A program made the translations under genes and the position numbers. Shown here piece by piece: positions 33,449 to 42,494 of a stretch of 64,000 bases of DNA. Below the pieces are notes generated by a model, which searched no databases, was not told where the DNA came from, and saw only the letters and a list, made by a program, of their open reading frames with translations. Source of the DNA: Archangium gephyra (GTDB lineage: Bacteria > Myxococcota > Myxococcia > Myxococcales > Myxococcaceae); contig NZ_CP011509.1 of the NCBI RefSeq assembly GCF_001027285.1, positions 484,501 to 548,500 of the forward strand, given 5' to 3'. How positions within the stretch are numbered: the stretch's first letter is position 1; each line of letters opens with the position of its first letter.

Positions 33449-34834
33449 ATGCCGGAAGCACGCACGCTGGGAGAGGCCCCGGGACCCCGGGGCCATTGGT
33501 TCTGGGGCAACATCCAGGAGCGGCGTCACGATCCGCTCCAGCTCTTCCTGCGCGCCCACCAGGAGTATGGCGAGTTCGTCCGGCTGCGCATGGGGCCCAC
33601 CATCAGCCTCATCTCCGTCACCAGCCCCGAGCTCATCAAACACGTCCTCGTCGACCACGCGGACCGGTACGGCAAGCCCTCCAGCCTCGTGCGCGATGCG
33701 TGGCCCGTGCTCGGCAATGGCCTCTTCACCAGCTCGGGCGATTTCTGGAAGCGCCAGCGCCGCCTCATGCAGCCCTCCTTCCACAAGGAGCGCCTCGCCA
33801 CGCTCGCCGGCTCCATGGTGGACGCCACCCGGCAGATGCTCGCCCGCTGGCGCGCCCGCCCCTCGCCTTCCGAGCCCCTCGATGTCGCCGCCGAGATGAT
33901 GCACCTCACCCTGGGCATCGTCGGCCGCGCCCTCTTCTCCACCGACGTCAGCGGCAACGCCAGTCGCGTCGGCCAGGCGCTCACCGTCGCCCTCGCCGAG
34001 ACGAACCGCCGCATCCTCTCGCTCGGCCTCTATGCCCCGGACTTCCTCCCCACCGCGCGCAACCGCGCCTTCCGCCAGGCGCTCGGGACCCTCGACTCCG
34101 TCATCTTCGACATCATCGCCCGCCGCCGCGCCGGCGAGACGCAGGGCGATGACCTCCTCGCCACCCTCATGGCCGCCCAGGACGCCGACACCGGCGAGCG
34201 CATGACGGACGCCCAGCTGCGCGACGAGGCCACCACGCTCTTCCTCGCCGGCCATGAGACCACCGCCAACGCGCTCGCCTGGCTGTGGCACCTGCTCGCC
34301 CAGAATCCCGAGGTGGAGACCCGCGCCCGCGCCGAGGTCCAACGGGTGCTCGGCGGCCGCACGCCCACGGCCCAGGACATCCCCCAGCTGCGCTACCTCA
34401 CCCAGGTCTTCGAGGAGGCCATGCGCCTGTACCCACCGGCGTGGATCATGGCCCGCCAGCCGGTGAAGGAGGACGTGCTCGCCGGGGTGCAGATACCCGC
34501 CAGCCCGCGCGTCATCGTCGTCACGCCGCCCTACGCCATCCACCGCAATCCGCGGCTGTGGCCGGAGCCGGAGCGCTTCGATCCGGAGCGCTTCTCGCCC
34601 GAGCAGACCGCCCAGCGCCCGCGCATGGCGTACCTGCCCTTCGGCGGCGGCCAGCGGCTGTGTATCGGCAACAACTTCGCGCTCATGGAGGCCACGCTCA
34701 TCATCGCCGAGGTGCTGCAACACTTCCGGCTGCGCGCCGTGCCCGGCCACACCGTGGAGCCCGAGCCGCTCGTCACGCTGCGGCCCAAGGGCGGCCTGCC
34801 CATGTTCGTCGAGCCCCTGCACGCGAGCGCCTGA
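33449..34834 (+). CDS. cytochrome P450
   Basis: Heme monooxygenase of 461 residues. All signature motifs are present: the I-helix AGHETT (267-272), ExxR (Glu323-Arg326), a PERFxPERF segment and the heme loop FGGGQRLCIG with the ligand Cys405. No N-terminal membrane anchor, so soluble, as in most bacterial P450s. The motif set resembles the CYP102/CYP110-like unspecialised bacterial group; substrate unknown. It is followed 3 bp later by a methyltransferase gene, with which it may form a small tailoring operon; no ferredoxin partner is nearby. Confidence 0.95.
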   Translation: MPEARTLGEAPGPRGHWFWGNIQERRHDPLQLFLRAHQEYGEFVRLRMGPTISLISVTSPELIKHVLVDHADRYGKPSSLVRDAWPVLGNGLFTSSGDFWKRQRRLMQPSFHKERLATLAGSMVDATRQMLARWRARPSPSEPLDVAAEMMHLTLGIVGRALFSTDVSGNASRVGQALTVALAETNRRILSLGLYAPDFLPTARNRAFRQALGTLDSVIFDIIARRRAGETQGDDLLATLMAAQDADTGERMTDAQLRDEATTLFLAGHETTANALAWLWHLLAQNPEVETRARAEVQRVLGGRTPTAQDIPQLRYLTQVFEEAMRLYPPAWIMARQPVKEDVLAGVQIPASPRVIVVTPPYAIHRNPRLWPEPERFDPERFSPEQTAQRPRMAYLPFGGGQRLCIGNNFALMEATLIIAEVLQHFRLRAVPGHTVEPEPLVTLRPKGGLPMFVEPLHASA

Positions 34835-34837
34835 GCC

Positions 34838-35560
34838 ATGTTCCATCCGAAAGGACCGAGCTTCCTGGAGCTGGTGCGGCAGGGCCTCAGCTCGGTGGAG
34901 CGGGGGTATGACTTGCTGGCGCCGAAGTTCGACTACACGCCCTTCCGCACGCCGGATGACGTGCTGAAGGCGAGCGTGGAGCAGGCGGGGCCGCCGGGGA
35001 GCGTGGCGAGCGCGCTGGACGTGTGCTGCGGCACGGGGGCGGCGATGCGCCCCCTGAGGGCGCTGTGCCGCGAGCGGGTGGTGGGGGTGGACCTGAGCCA
35101 GGGCATGCTGGACGAGGCGCGCCGGAGGCTCGCGGACGCACCGGGGAGCGCGGCGCTGGAGTGGGTACAGGGGGATGCGTTGGAATTGCCGTGGCGCGAG
35201 GAGTTCGAGCTCGTGACGAGCTTCGGCGCTTTCGGTCACATTCCCGAGGAGGACGAGCCACGGCTGGTGGAGGCCATCCACCGGGTTTTGAAACCGGGAG
35301 GCCGCTTCCTCTTCGTGACGGGGGAGGAGCCCTCGCGGCTGAGGCCGGGCTACTGGATGGCGAAGGCCTTCAACGCGGCGATGCGGGTGCGCAACGCGGT
35401 GTGGGACCCGCCCTTCGTCATGTATTACCTGACGTTCCTGCTGCCGCGCGCGCGGGCGCTGCTGGAGGCGCGAGGCTTCCGCGTGGAGGTGCGGCGGGAC
35501 GCGCTGCCAGAGAAGTACGCGCGCTACGGGTTGTGCGTGGTGCTCGCTACCCGGCAGTGA
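34838..35560 (+). CDS. class I SAM-dependent methyltransferase
   Basis: Protein of 240 residues with the Rossmann-type methyltransferase pattern: motif I ALDVCCGTGAAM, 'RVVGVDLSQGMLDEARRRLA' (acidic loop with Asp), then 'FELVTSFGAFGHIPEEDEPR' and LKPGGRFLFVTGEEP. Small-molecule or lipid substrate likely from the ubiE-like layout, but not determined. Starts 3 bp after the P450 stop. Confidence 0.9.
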   Translation: MFHPKGPSFLELVRQGLSSVERGYDLLAPKFDYTPFRTPDDVLKASVEQAGPPGSVASALDVCCGTGAAMRPLRALCRERVVGVDLSQGMLDEARRRLADAPGSAALEWVQGDALELPWREEFELVTSFGAFGHIPEEDEPRLVEAIHRVLKPGGRFLFVTGEEPSRLRPGYWMAKAFNAAMRVRNAVWDPPFVMYYLTFLLPRARALLEARGFRVEVRRDALPEKYARYGLCVVLATRQ

Positions 35561-35637
35561 GGGGAAACCCGGCTGTTCAGGCCCGGCGGGGACCACATAC
35601 CATCGCCAGACACCCTCACGGGAGCCCCGCCGAGCCC

Positions 35638-37017
35638 ATGTCCCCGCTGTTGCCGTCCCCAGACGCCGGGTTGATCACCCGTCACTCCTCTCCCCAGCAG
35701 AGGCAGCGGCGGTGGAGGATGAGCACGGTATTCGCGGCCTCCATCCTCCTGCTCTACCCGCTGGATCTGCTCATGCTGGGGCAGCCGAGCCTCGCGACGC
35801 TGGCGGTGCGGGCCGCCTGGTGCGTGGAGATGCTCCTCTACACGTGGATGTTGATGAACCTGGAGGATCGCTGGCTGCCGTTGATGCTGCGCCTCCACAC
35901 CGGCCTCATGAGCAGCTTGTTCATGGGCATCGTCTATTTCACGGGGGGGACGGGCAGTCCGTACATGACGCTGGTGCCCTCGATGCCGCTGTTGATTTCA
36001 CTCATCCGGCCCGGGGACACGAAGCCGGCCATCGTCTGCGGGGTGACGTGCGCGCTGTGGACGCTGGGCATCGTGTGGCGGGCGGAAGGCCCGGTGCTGA
36101 GCGCGCTGGCGTGGGCGGGGATGGTGGGGGCGTCGACGTTCTTCGGGGTGTATGGCTCGTCGCAGTTCCGCAAGACGCAGGCGGCGGAGGAAGAAGCGCG
36201 GGTGGAGCGCGAGCGCCGCGAGTCGATGGAGACGCTGACGAAGGCCGAGCGCCACCGGGCGCAGTCGGAGAAGCTGGCGACGGTGGGGCGGCTGGCGGCC
36301 AGCGTGATGCATGAGATCAACAACCCGCTGGCCTTCGTGGGCTCCAACCTGGAGTACCTGCGCACGGAGGTGCTGGCGCAGCCCCTGCCCGAGGAGCTGC
36401 GGCGGGAGTTCCAGGAAGTCTTCGACGAGACGCGCACGGGGATGGAGCGCATCCGTCAAATCGTCGCGGACCTGAAGGGCTTCTCGCGGATGGACGCGGA
36501 GGAGCCGAGCGAGTGCGCGCTGGCGGACGTGGTGTCGGACGCGGCGAGGCTGGCGGGAGTGCGGCTCAAGCACGTGGCGAAGCTGACGGTGGAGATACCG
36601 GCGGAGCTGCCGGAGGTGTTCGCGACGAGGCGGAGGCTGGCGCAGGTGCTGTTGAACCTGCTGGTGAACGCGGGGGACGCGCTGGAGGAGGCGAAGGTGC
36701 AGGGAGGGGAGGTGAGGGTGACGGGGGTGGTGCAGGGGGACAAGGTGACGTTGCTGGTGGAGGACAACGGACCGGGCTTCCCCGCGGAGGTGCTGCCGAG
36801 GCTCTTCGAGTCCTTCTTCACGACGAAGGGGCCGGAGAAGGGGACGGGGCTGGGGCTGAGCCTGTCGCGGGAGATGGTGGAGCGGTTTGGAGGAAGACTG
36901 ACGGCGGAGAACCGGCCGGAGGGAGGCGCGAGGCTGCGGCTGGAGCTCCCGGTGCACAAACCCAGGAGCGTCCCTGAAACGGAGAACCCCTCTCCCTCCG
37001 GGAGAGGGACGGGGTGA
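35638..37017 (+). CDS. membrane-bound sensor histidine kinase
   Basis: Protein of 459 residues. Five to six membrane helices cover about residues 30-175, followed by a coiled region, the dimerisation/phosphoacceptor box ATVGRLAASVMHEINNPLAF (His225), the N box 'RRRLAQVLLNLLVNAGDALE', then VEDNGPGF, ESFFTTKGPEKGTGLGLS. No PAS or HAMP domain and no response regulator adjacent, so an orphan kinase. The last residues, ENPSPSGRGTG, and the TGA stop come from a REP-like element inserted at the 3' end, so the original C-terminus has been replaced. Confidence 0.9.
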   Translation: MSPLLPSPDAGLITRHSSPQQRQRRWRMSTVFAASILLLYPLDLLMLGQPSLATLAVRAAWCVEMLLYTWMLMNLEDRWLPLMLRLHTGLMSSLFMGIVYFTGGTGSPYMTLVPSMPLLISLIRPGDTKPAIVCGVTCALWTLGIVWRAEGPVLSALAWAGMVGASTFFGVYGSSQFRKTQAAEEEARVERERRESMETLTKAERHRAQSEKLATVGRLAASVMHEINNPLAFVGSNLEYLRTEVLAQPLPEELRREFQEVFDETRTGMERIRQIVADLKGFSRMDAEEPSECALADVVSDAARLAGVRLKHVAKLTVEIPAELPEVFATRRRLAQVLLNLLVNAGDALEEAKVQGGEVRVTGVVQGDKVTLLVEDNGPGFPAEVLPRLFESFFTTKGPEKGTGLGLSLSREMVERFGGRLTAENRPEGGARLRLELPVHKPRSVPETENPSPSGRGTG

Positions 37018-37022
37018 GGGTG
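36987..37022 (+). repeat. REP-like palindromic element overlapping kinase stop
   Basis: CCCTCTCCCTCCGGGAGAGGG hairpin followed by ACGGGGTGAGGGT. The kinase stop codon (TGA) is the TGA within GGGGTGAGGG. Confidence 0.85.
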
Positions 37023-37059
37023 CCCGAGCCCCCGGGTTGCCTCCGTGGGGCCGGAGCGC

Positions 37060-37458
37060 TCAGTAACAACAGACAACCTGCGTATTACCGTGGGCCCAAT
37101 CGCCCCCATACGTCGTGGGGATCGCCATGGTGTCTCCCCAAGGCCAGGCATTGTGGACCGGCTGCCAACAAGCACCATCCGCGGGAGAATACCTCCCGTA
37201 CTTGTTATCCACGGTCACGAACATGAATCTGACGGCAACACACGCCTTCCAACCATGGTAGTCGGCGGCACAGATGTCGCTGCCGGTCCTGCCTCGAAAG
37301 GCCGTGGGCACATAACTCGCGGCGGATCCCACCGGGCAAACACTGTCGGCGACCGCCTTGGTGATGATGGTGCGGACATTCTCGACTTCTTGCGCCCTGG
37401 CATTTCCGGCCAGGAGAGCCGCCGCCAGCACCACCCCGAACGAAACTGTCTGTCTCAT
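37060..37458 (-). CDS. small secreted protein with Cys residues
   Basis: Protein of 132 residues from ATG 37458, with a signal peptide (FGVVLAAALLAGNARA). The mature part has six Cys (SVCPVG, DICAADY, KACVAV, GACWQP, VVCCY) and a YHGWK segment, which fits a disulfide-bonded exported protein. Divergent from the M16 peptidase pair. Family not recognised. Confidence 0.65.
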   Translation of the reverse strand: MRQTVSFGVVLAAALLAGNARAQEVENVRTIITKAVADSVCPVGSAASYVPTAFRGRTGSDICAADYHGWKACVAVRFMFVTVDNKYGRYSPADGACWQPVHNAWPWGDTMAIPTTYGGDWAHGNTQVVCCY

Positions 37459-37693
37459 TGAGCTCCCTCCATCACCTGCTGGCCCGTAACCTGGAGTGCC
37501 TCGAAAAGGCTTACAACTCCAGGCAAGGAATGGAAGACGAGAAATCGACAGCGAAAGGGGAGGACGGGCCGCATTCGCCGGTTCCGAACCGCCCCCTGCC
37601 CGAAACCCGATTCCCGAGGGGATTCCCACTCCGCGAGAAACGGGGCACGTGCTAAGCGGTTGCCTCCGTACACCGAGGAGGCACTCGCTCCGC

Positions 37694-39100
37694 ATGAAGA
37701 AAGCGCTCATCACCGCCGCCGTCCTCGCCCTGGGCCTACCGGCCTTCGCCCAGCAGCAGCAAGAGGCGAAGCCCCTGGTCCCCGGGCGCGAGGCCCTGGC
37801 CATCCCCTACGAGAAGTACACGCTGCCCAATGGCCTGGAAGTCCTCCTGGCCCAGGACAAGAAGCTGCCCGTGGTGGCCGTGAATGTCTGGTACCACGTG
37901 GGCGCCTACAACGAGCAGCCCGGCCGCACCGGCTTCGCGCACCTCTTCGAGCACATGATGTTCCAGGGCTCCAAGCACGTGCCCGATGACGTGCACATCG
38001 CCATGCTCGAGCAGCTCGGTGCCAATGATCTCAACGGCACGACGAACTTCGACCGGACGAACTACTTCGAGACGGTGCCCACCAACCACCTGGCCACGGC
38101 GCTGTGGCTGGAGAGTGACCGGATGGGCTTCCTGCTGGACGCGCTCGACGAGAAGAAGCTGCGCACCCAGCAGGAGGTGGTGAAGAACGAGCGGCGCCAG
38201 GGCGTGGAGACGCGCCCGTACGGCCTCGCGCAGGAGAAGCTCTGGAAGGCGCTCTTCCCCGCGCCGCACCCGTACCACGGCAAGGTCATCGGCTCGATGG
38301 AGGACCTGGACGCGGCCAACGTGGAGGACGTGAAGGGCTTCTTCCGCACGTGGTACGCGCCGTCCAACGCCACGCTCGCGGTGGTGGGAGACTTCGATCC
38401 CCAGGAGGCCCGCGCCCTCATCGAGAAGTACTTCGGCACGCTGCCGGGCGGCCCCAAGCCGGAGAAGCCGAAGGTAGCCCCGGTGAAGCTCACCGGCGAG
38501 AAGGTCATCCGCCACGACGAGCAGGTGGGCACGCTGCCGCAGGTGACGATGGCGTGGCTCACCCCGCCGTACTTCACCGGGGAGGACGCCACCGCGGACG
38601 TGCTGGCCAACGCGCTGGGCACCGGCAAGTCCAGCCGCCTCTACAAGCGCCTGGTGCTGGAGAAGGGCCTGGCGCAGAGCGTGAGCGCCACCCAGCAGAG
38701 CCTCGGGGCGCAGTCCGTCTTCTTCATCGAGGCGACGGCCCGGCCCGGCGTGTCCAGTGACGCGCTGGCCAAGGAGCTCGACGCCGTGCTGGAGGAGGTG
38801 CGGCGCGGAGGCATGACGCAGCAGGAGCTGGACCGGGCGCGCACGCGCTTCGAGACGCAGATGTTGGCGGGGCTCCAGTCGGTGGGCGGCTTCGGCGGCA
38901 AGGCGGACGCGCTGCAGAGCTACAACCACTACACGGGAGACCCGGGCTACCTCGACGAGGACCTGGAGCGCTACGACTCGGTGACGGCGGACCGGGTGCG
39001 CGACTTCGCCCGCGACTACCTCAAGCCCGATGCCCGCGTGGTGCTGCACGCCGTGCCCGCGCAGAAGGGCCCCATCTCGGCCGCGAAGGAGACCCACTGA
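37694..39100 (+). CDS. M16 zinc peptidase, catalytic subunit
   Basis: Protein of 468 residues with a signal peptide (KKALITAAVLALGLPAFA). The inverted zinc motif is HLFEH (His83, Glu86, His87), with the third ligand in the downstream EVVKNERRQG segment. Two M16 domains follow each other. Paired with the next gene, which lacks the zinc motif: the usual M16B arrangement in which the second subunit shapes the substrate chamber. Periplasmic or secreted; its substrates are likely peptides. Confidence 0.92.
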   Translation: MKKALITAAVLALGLPAFAQQQQEAKPLVPGREALAIPYEKYTLPNGLEVLLAQDKKLPVVAVNVWYHVGAYNEQPGRTGFAHLFEHMMFQGSKHVPDDVHIAMLEQLGANDLNGTTNFDRTNYFETVPTNHLATALWLESDRMGFLLDALDEKKLRTQQEVVKNERRQGVETRPYGLAQEKLWKALFPAPHPYHGKVIGSMEDLDAANVEDVKGFFRTWYAPSNATLAVVGDFDPQEARALIEKYFGTLPGGPKPEKPKVAPVKLTGEKVIRHDEQVGTLPQVTMAWLTPPYFTGEDATADVLANALGTGKSSRLYKRLVLEKGLAQSVSATQQSLGAQSVFFIEATARPGVSSDALAKELDAVLEEVRRGGMTQQELDRARTRFETQMLAGLQSVGGFGGKADALQSYNHYTGDPGYLDEDLERYDSVTADRVRDFARDYLKPDARVVLHAVPAQKGPISAAKETH

Positions 39101-40596
39101 TGCGCCGCTTGTTCCTCGCCCTGTCCGTGCTGGCGCTCGCCGCCGGCTGCAAGACGGCCCCCGAGCCCGTCCCCGAGGCCCCCAAGCCCCCCGAGACGCC
39201 GGCCCCGCCGCCGGAGGATCCCAACGCCTTCCGCCAGCAGCCGCCCAAGCCCGGCGAGCCGCCCGAGCTGGTGCTGCCGAAGTTCGAGCAGGCCAGGCTG
39301 GACAACGGGCTCACCGTGCTGGTGAGCACGCGCAAGGAGTTGCCGCTCGTGTACACGGGGGTGGCGTTCGCGGCGGGAGGCTCGCAGGATCCCAAGGGCA
39401 AGTGGGGCCTGGCGGACGTCTCGTACAAGATGCTGCTGGAGGGCGCGGCCGGGAAGGACACGACGGCGCTGGACCAGGCCTTCCAGGACCTCGGGGTGTC
39501 GCCCTCGGTGAGTGTGAGCCCGGATGGGGCCTTCGTCGGAGCGCGGGTGCTCAAGCGGCACGCGGACGCGGCGCTGGCGCTGCTCTCGGACGTGACGCGC
39601 AAGCCGAACCTGGCGCAGAAGGACTTCGACCGGCGCAAGAAGCTGCAACTGGCCGAGCTCGTGCGCGCCATGGGCAGCCCGGGCTTCCTCGCGCAGCAGG
39701 CGTACCTGGACGCGGTGTTCGGCCCGGAGCACCCGTACGGGCACCCGGTGAGTGGACTGCCGGCCACGGTGGACACGCTGACGCTCCAGGACGTGAAGGC
39801 CTTCTACGGGAAGAGCGTGGGCCCCAAGGCGGCCGCGCTCGTCATGACGGGTGACATCACCCTGGAGGAGGCGGTGGGGCTGGCGAAGAAGTACTTCGGC
39901 GACTGGAAGAGCAACGCCCAGCCGCCGCCGGTGCCGCCCACGCCCGCCGCGACGCCGCGGCAGCAGGTGGTGTTCGTGCCCAAGCCGGGGCTGGACCAGA
40001 CGATGATTGTCGTGGGCCGGCCGGGCATCGCGGTGGGGCACCCGGACGAGTACGCGTTGGACCTGGCGACGACGGTGTTCGGCGGCTTCTTCGGCAGCCG
40101 GCTGAACATGAACCTGCGCGAGGACAAGGGGTACAGCTACGGGGCGGGGGCGAGCGCGGACGCGCGGCTGGGCGTGGGACCGCTGACGGCCTCGTCGGCG
40201 GTGCGCAAGGACGTGACGGGCCCGGCGCTGGGCGAGTTCTTCGGGGAGATGAAGGGGATTCAGGAGCGCCCCATCACGGAGAAGGAGCTGGCGGCGGCGC
40301 GTGAGGGGCTGATCCGGGCGATTCCGGGCGAGTTCGAGTCGGTGGAAGGACTGGGCTCGAGCGCGGCGTCGCTGTTCTTCCTGCGCAGGCCGATGGACGA
40401 GTACGCGCGGACGGTGGAGGGGCTGGAGAAGGCGACGCCTGCCGAGGTGCAGCGGGTGGCGGAGGCGTACCTGGGCCCGGCGGCGATGCAGGTGGTGCTG
40501 GTGGGAGATCCGGCGGTCATCCAGGAGCAGGTGGGTCCGCTGAACCTGGGCAAGCTGGTGGCGAAGGAGCCGGTGGCGCCCCCCTCGAAGAAGTAA
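39100..40596 (+). CDS. M16 peptidase-like lipoprotein, non-catalytic subunit
   Basis: Protein of 498 residues with a lipobox (LALAAGC, Cys18), then a Pro-rich linker and two M16 domains. Where HxxEH should be it has GLADVSYKML, so it cannot bind catalytic zinc. It keeps the R/Y pair region (SRLNMNLREDKGYSYG) that contributes to substrate binding in the partner. ATG overlaps the TGA of the catalytic gene by one base, so the subunits are made together. Membrane-anchored half of the complex. Confidence 0.9.
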   Translation: MRRLFLALSVLALAAGCKTAPEPVPEAPKPPETPAPPPEDPNAFRQQPPKPGEPPELVLPKFEQARLDNGLTVLVSTRKELPLVYTGVAFAAGGSQDPKGKWGLADVSYKMLLEGAAGKDTTALDQAFQDLGVSPSVSVSPDGAFVGARVLKRHADAALALLSDVTRKPNLAQKDFDRRKKLQLAELVRAMGSPGFLAQQAYLDAVFGPEHPYGHPVSGLPATVDTLTLQDVKAFYGKSVGPKAAALVMTGDITLEEAVGLAKKYFGDWKSNAQPPPVPPTPAATPRQQVVFVPKPGLDQTMIVVGRPGIAVGHPDEYALDLATTVFGGFFGSRLNMNLREDKGYSYGAGASADARLGVGPLTASSAVRKDVTGPALGEFFGEMKGIQERPITEKELAAAREGLIRAIPGEFESVEGLGSSAASLFFLRRPMDEYARTVEGLEKATPAEVQRVAEAYLGPAAMQVVLVGDPAVIQEQVGPLNLGKLVAKEPVAPPSKK

Positions 40597-40663
40597 CGGG
40601 GTGACGCGGTAACGCAGCAACAGTGAGGACCGTCACGCCATGACAACCCCTCACGCCGCAACA

Positions 40664-40700
40664 ACCCCTCTCCCCCCGGGAGAGGGACGGGGTGAGGGTA
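40664..40700 (+). repeat. REP-like palindromic element
   Basis: CCCTCTCC..GGGAGAGGG hairpin followed by ACGGGGTGAGGGT, intergenic, 70 bp after the M16 pair. Confidence 0.85.
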
Positions 40701-40747
40701 TCTGTCCCCCGGGTTCCCCACCGTGAGGGAACCCGGGCATCACCGTG

Positions 40748-41038
40748 TCAGTCCTGATCCTTGTCCCGCTCCTCCTGGCCTCTCAGGATGCGGATCTCCT
40801 CATCGGCCTCGTCGATGGGGCTGCGGATGTCCGGGACATACCCACCGACCTCGGCGTCACTGTCGAGGGCGAACTTCTGCTCGCGGGTGCCGTGGATGGA
40901 GTCCGCGGAGTAGAGGGGAAGGGTGTCATCGGCCTCGAGACCGCGCTCGACCCGGTCGGGGGAGAAGGGGGGCTTCTCGTCTTCCCGCTCCTTGGGGTGC
41001 ACGGGGTCGTACTTCCTCCGCTTCTCATTGTCGGCCAT
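40748..41038 (-). CDS. small acidic hydrophilic protein
   Basis: Protein of 96 residues, strongly hydrophilic and acidic (RKYDPVHPKEREDEKPPF, then DEADEEIRIL at the C-terminus), no signal peptide, no hydrophobic segment, so probably disordered. ATG at 41038 is preceded by AGGAGCC on its strand. No family recognised. Confidence 0.55.
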   Translation of the reverse strand: MADNEKRRKYDPVHPKEREDEKPPFSPDRVERGLEADDTLPLYSADSIHGTREQKFALDSDAEVGGYVPDIRSPIDEADEEIRILRGQEERDKDQD

Positions 41039-41196
41039 GGTGAAGGCTCCTCGTGGAATGCGGACGCGCGGGGTTGCGCGACCCTCCTGAGCTCAATGTG
41101 GGGCGCACTCAAGGCGCTCCAAGCTTCCCGGGGAGGGACGGGCGCCCGCTCGACAGGCCGGTGCACGAGGAGCCCGGCCCATGAGAGATTGGGCCC

Positions 41197-42003
41197 ATGA
41201 GTGCCCCTGCCTCCTCGACGGCCCTCCCGACGCCCAGCACCCCGTGCCCCCGCCACCCCGAGCACGCCGCCGTGGGCACGTGCGCGCGCTGTGGCGCCTT
41301 CTTCTGCGAGACCGAGGCCCTCCGCCACGGTGAGCACACCTACTGCGAGGCCTGTGGGGCCCGGCCCGAGGTGGGCCACCTGGAGCGGATGCGGCGGGAG
41401 CTGTGGGGCAAGCGGGACGGGTGGGCGTGGCTGATGCTGGCGAGCGCGCCGCTGCACCTGACCTTCGCGGTGGCCACGGGGATGGACGGGATGTGGGCGT
41501 GGACGGTGCTCGGGGTGGCGAACACGGGGGTGACGGTGGCCTGGTTCCTCGGGGTGCCGCTGGCGAGGCCGGCGCTGCTGGTGTTGCCGCCGCTGTGGCT
41601 CGCGGCCTTCCAGTGGAAAGGGCGGGACCTGTGGGTGCTGGTGCTGCTGGTGCCGGCGATGGGGCTGGCGCTGTGGCTGTACGCGAGCACACGCGTGCGG
41701 CTCTACTTCCGGCAGGAGGTGGACGCCCAGCGCCTGGAGCGGCTGTGGGACGCGCGGGAGAACAATCCCCTGGCGCGCCTCGCCCTGGTGTTCGGACTGG
41801 CCGGACTGGTGCTGCCGGTGGCCGCGCCGCTGGCGATGGGACTGGGCCTCGCGGGCCTGCGCCGGGTGGACCCCGAGGCGACGCCGCCCATCGGCAAACG
41901 GCGGCAGGCGCTGTGGGGCTTGGGGCTCGGAGGACTGAGCCTGGTGTGCTGGACGGGCTGGGTGCTCAGCCGCCTGTCCATGGGCCTGCCCCTGATTCCC
42001 TGA
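41197..42003 (+). CDS. membrane protein with N-terminal B-box-like zinc-binding region (paralogue)
   Basis: Protein of 268 residues, clear paralogue of 25905-26705. The N-terminus has CPRHPEHAAVGTC, ARCGAFFCE, TYCEACGARPE, a B-box-like ligand set. Then about six membrane helices and the shared loop LRRVDPEATPPIGKRRQAL. The third related zinc-ribbon membrane protein in the window is at 43583-44428. Role unknown; the arrangement suggests a cytosolic zinc-binding head on a membrane domain. Confidence 0.75.
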   Translation: MSAPASSTALPTPSTPCPRHPEHAAVGTCARCGAFFCETEALRHGEHTYCEACGARPEVGHLERMRRELWGKRDGWAWLMLASAPLHLTFAVATGMDGMWAWTVLGVANTGVTVAWFLGVPLARPALLVLPPLWLAAFQWKGRDLWVLVLLVPAMGLALWLYASTRVRLYFRQEVDAQRLERLWDARENNPLARLALVFGLAGLVLPVAAPLAMGLGLAGLRRVDPEATPPIGKRRQALWGLGLGGLSLVCWTGWVLSRLSMGLPLIP

Positions 42004-42037
42004 CGAACGGAGCACGGACCCCGAGCCCGGGCGCGGC

Positions 42038-42093
42038 TTGACACCGGCCCGTGCGGCCTTTATTTAACCTCTGGGTTAATTAACCAGAAGGTT
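42038..42093 (+). promoter_or_regulatory. promoter and palindromic operator of the ArsR/SRPBCC operon
   Basis: TTGACA (42038-42043), 17 bp, TATTTA (42061-42066): a near-consensus sigma-70 promoter. It is overlapped downstream by a perfect 12-bp palindrome GGTTAATTAACC (42074-42085) inside a longer imperfect one (42066-42093). This is also the most AT-rich stretch of the region. The operator would overlap the start site, which fits repression by the ArsR-type protein encoded 9 bp further on. Confidence 0.75.
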
Positions 42094-42101
42094 CAATACG
42101 A

Positions 42102-42452
42102 ATGCCGTCCGACCGACTCGATGCCACCTTTACGGCCCTCGCGGATCCCACGCGGCGGGCCATCCTCGCGCGCCTGGCGGAAGGGGAGGCCACGGTGCTG
42201 GAGCTGGCCGAGCCCTTCGCGATGAGCCTCCCGGCCATCTCCAAGCACCTGAAGGTGCTGGAGCGGGCGGGGCTGATCTCCCGGGGGCGGGACGCGCAGC
42301 GCAGGCCGTGCCGGCTGGAGGCGGCGCCGCTCAAGGAGGCCAGCGCGTGGGCGGAGCACCACGTGCGCGTGTGGGAGGAGCGGCTGGACCGTCTGGACGA
42401 CTACCTGCGGGAGCTGCAGGGGGCGGAGAAGAAGCAGGGTCCCAGGAAGTAG
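42102..42452 (+). CDS. ArsR-family winged-helix repressor
   Basis: Protein of 116 residues: 'LADPTRRAILARLAEGEATV', ELAEPFAMSLPAISKHLKVLE (recognition helix), AGLISRGRDAQRRPCRLE. No metal-binding Cys cluster (single Cys), so it belongs to the metal-independent group usually paired with SRPBCC proteins. The next gene is exactly such a partner. Probably represses its own operon at the palindrome just upstream. Confidence 0.9.
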   Translation: MPSDRLDATFTALADPTRRAILARLAEGEATVLELAEPFAMSLPAISKHLKVLERAGLISRGRDAQRRPCRLEAAPLKEASAWAEHHVRVWEERLDRLDDYLRELQGAEKKQGPRK

Positions 42453-42494
42453 CGCGGGCGGACGGACGACGAGGAACCGGAGAGGGAGACGGAC

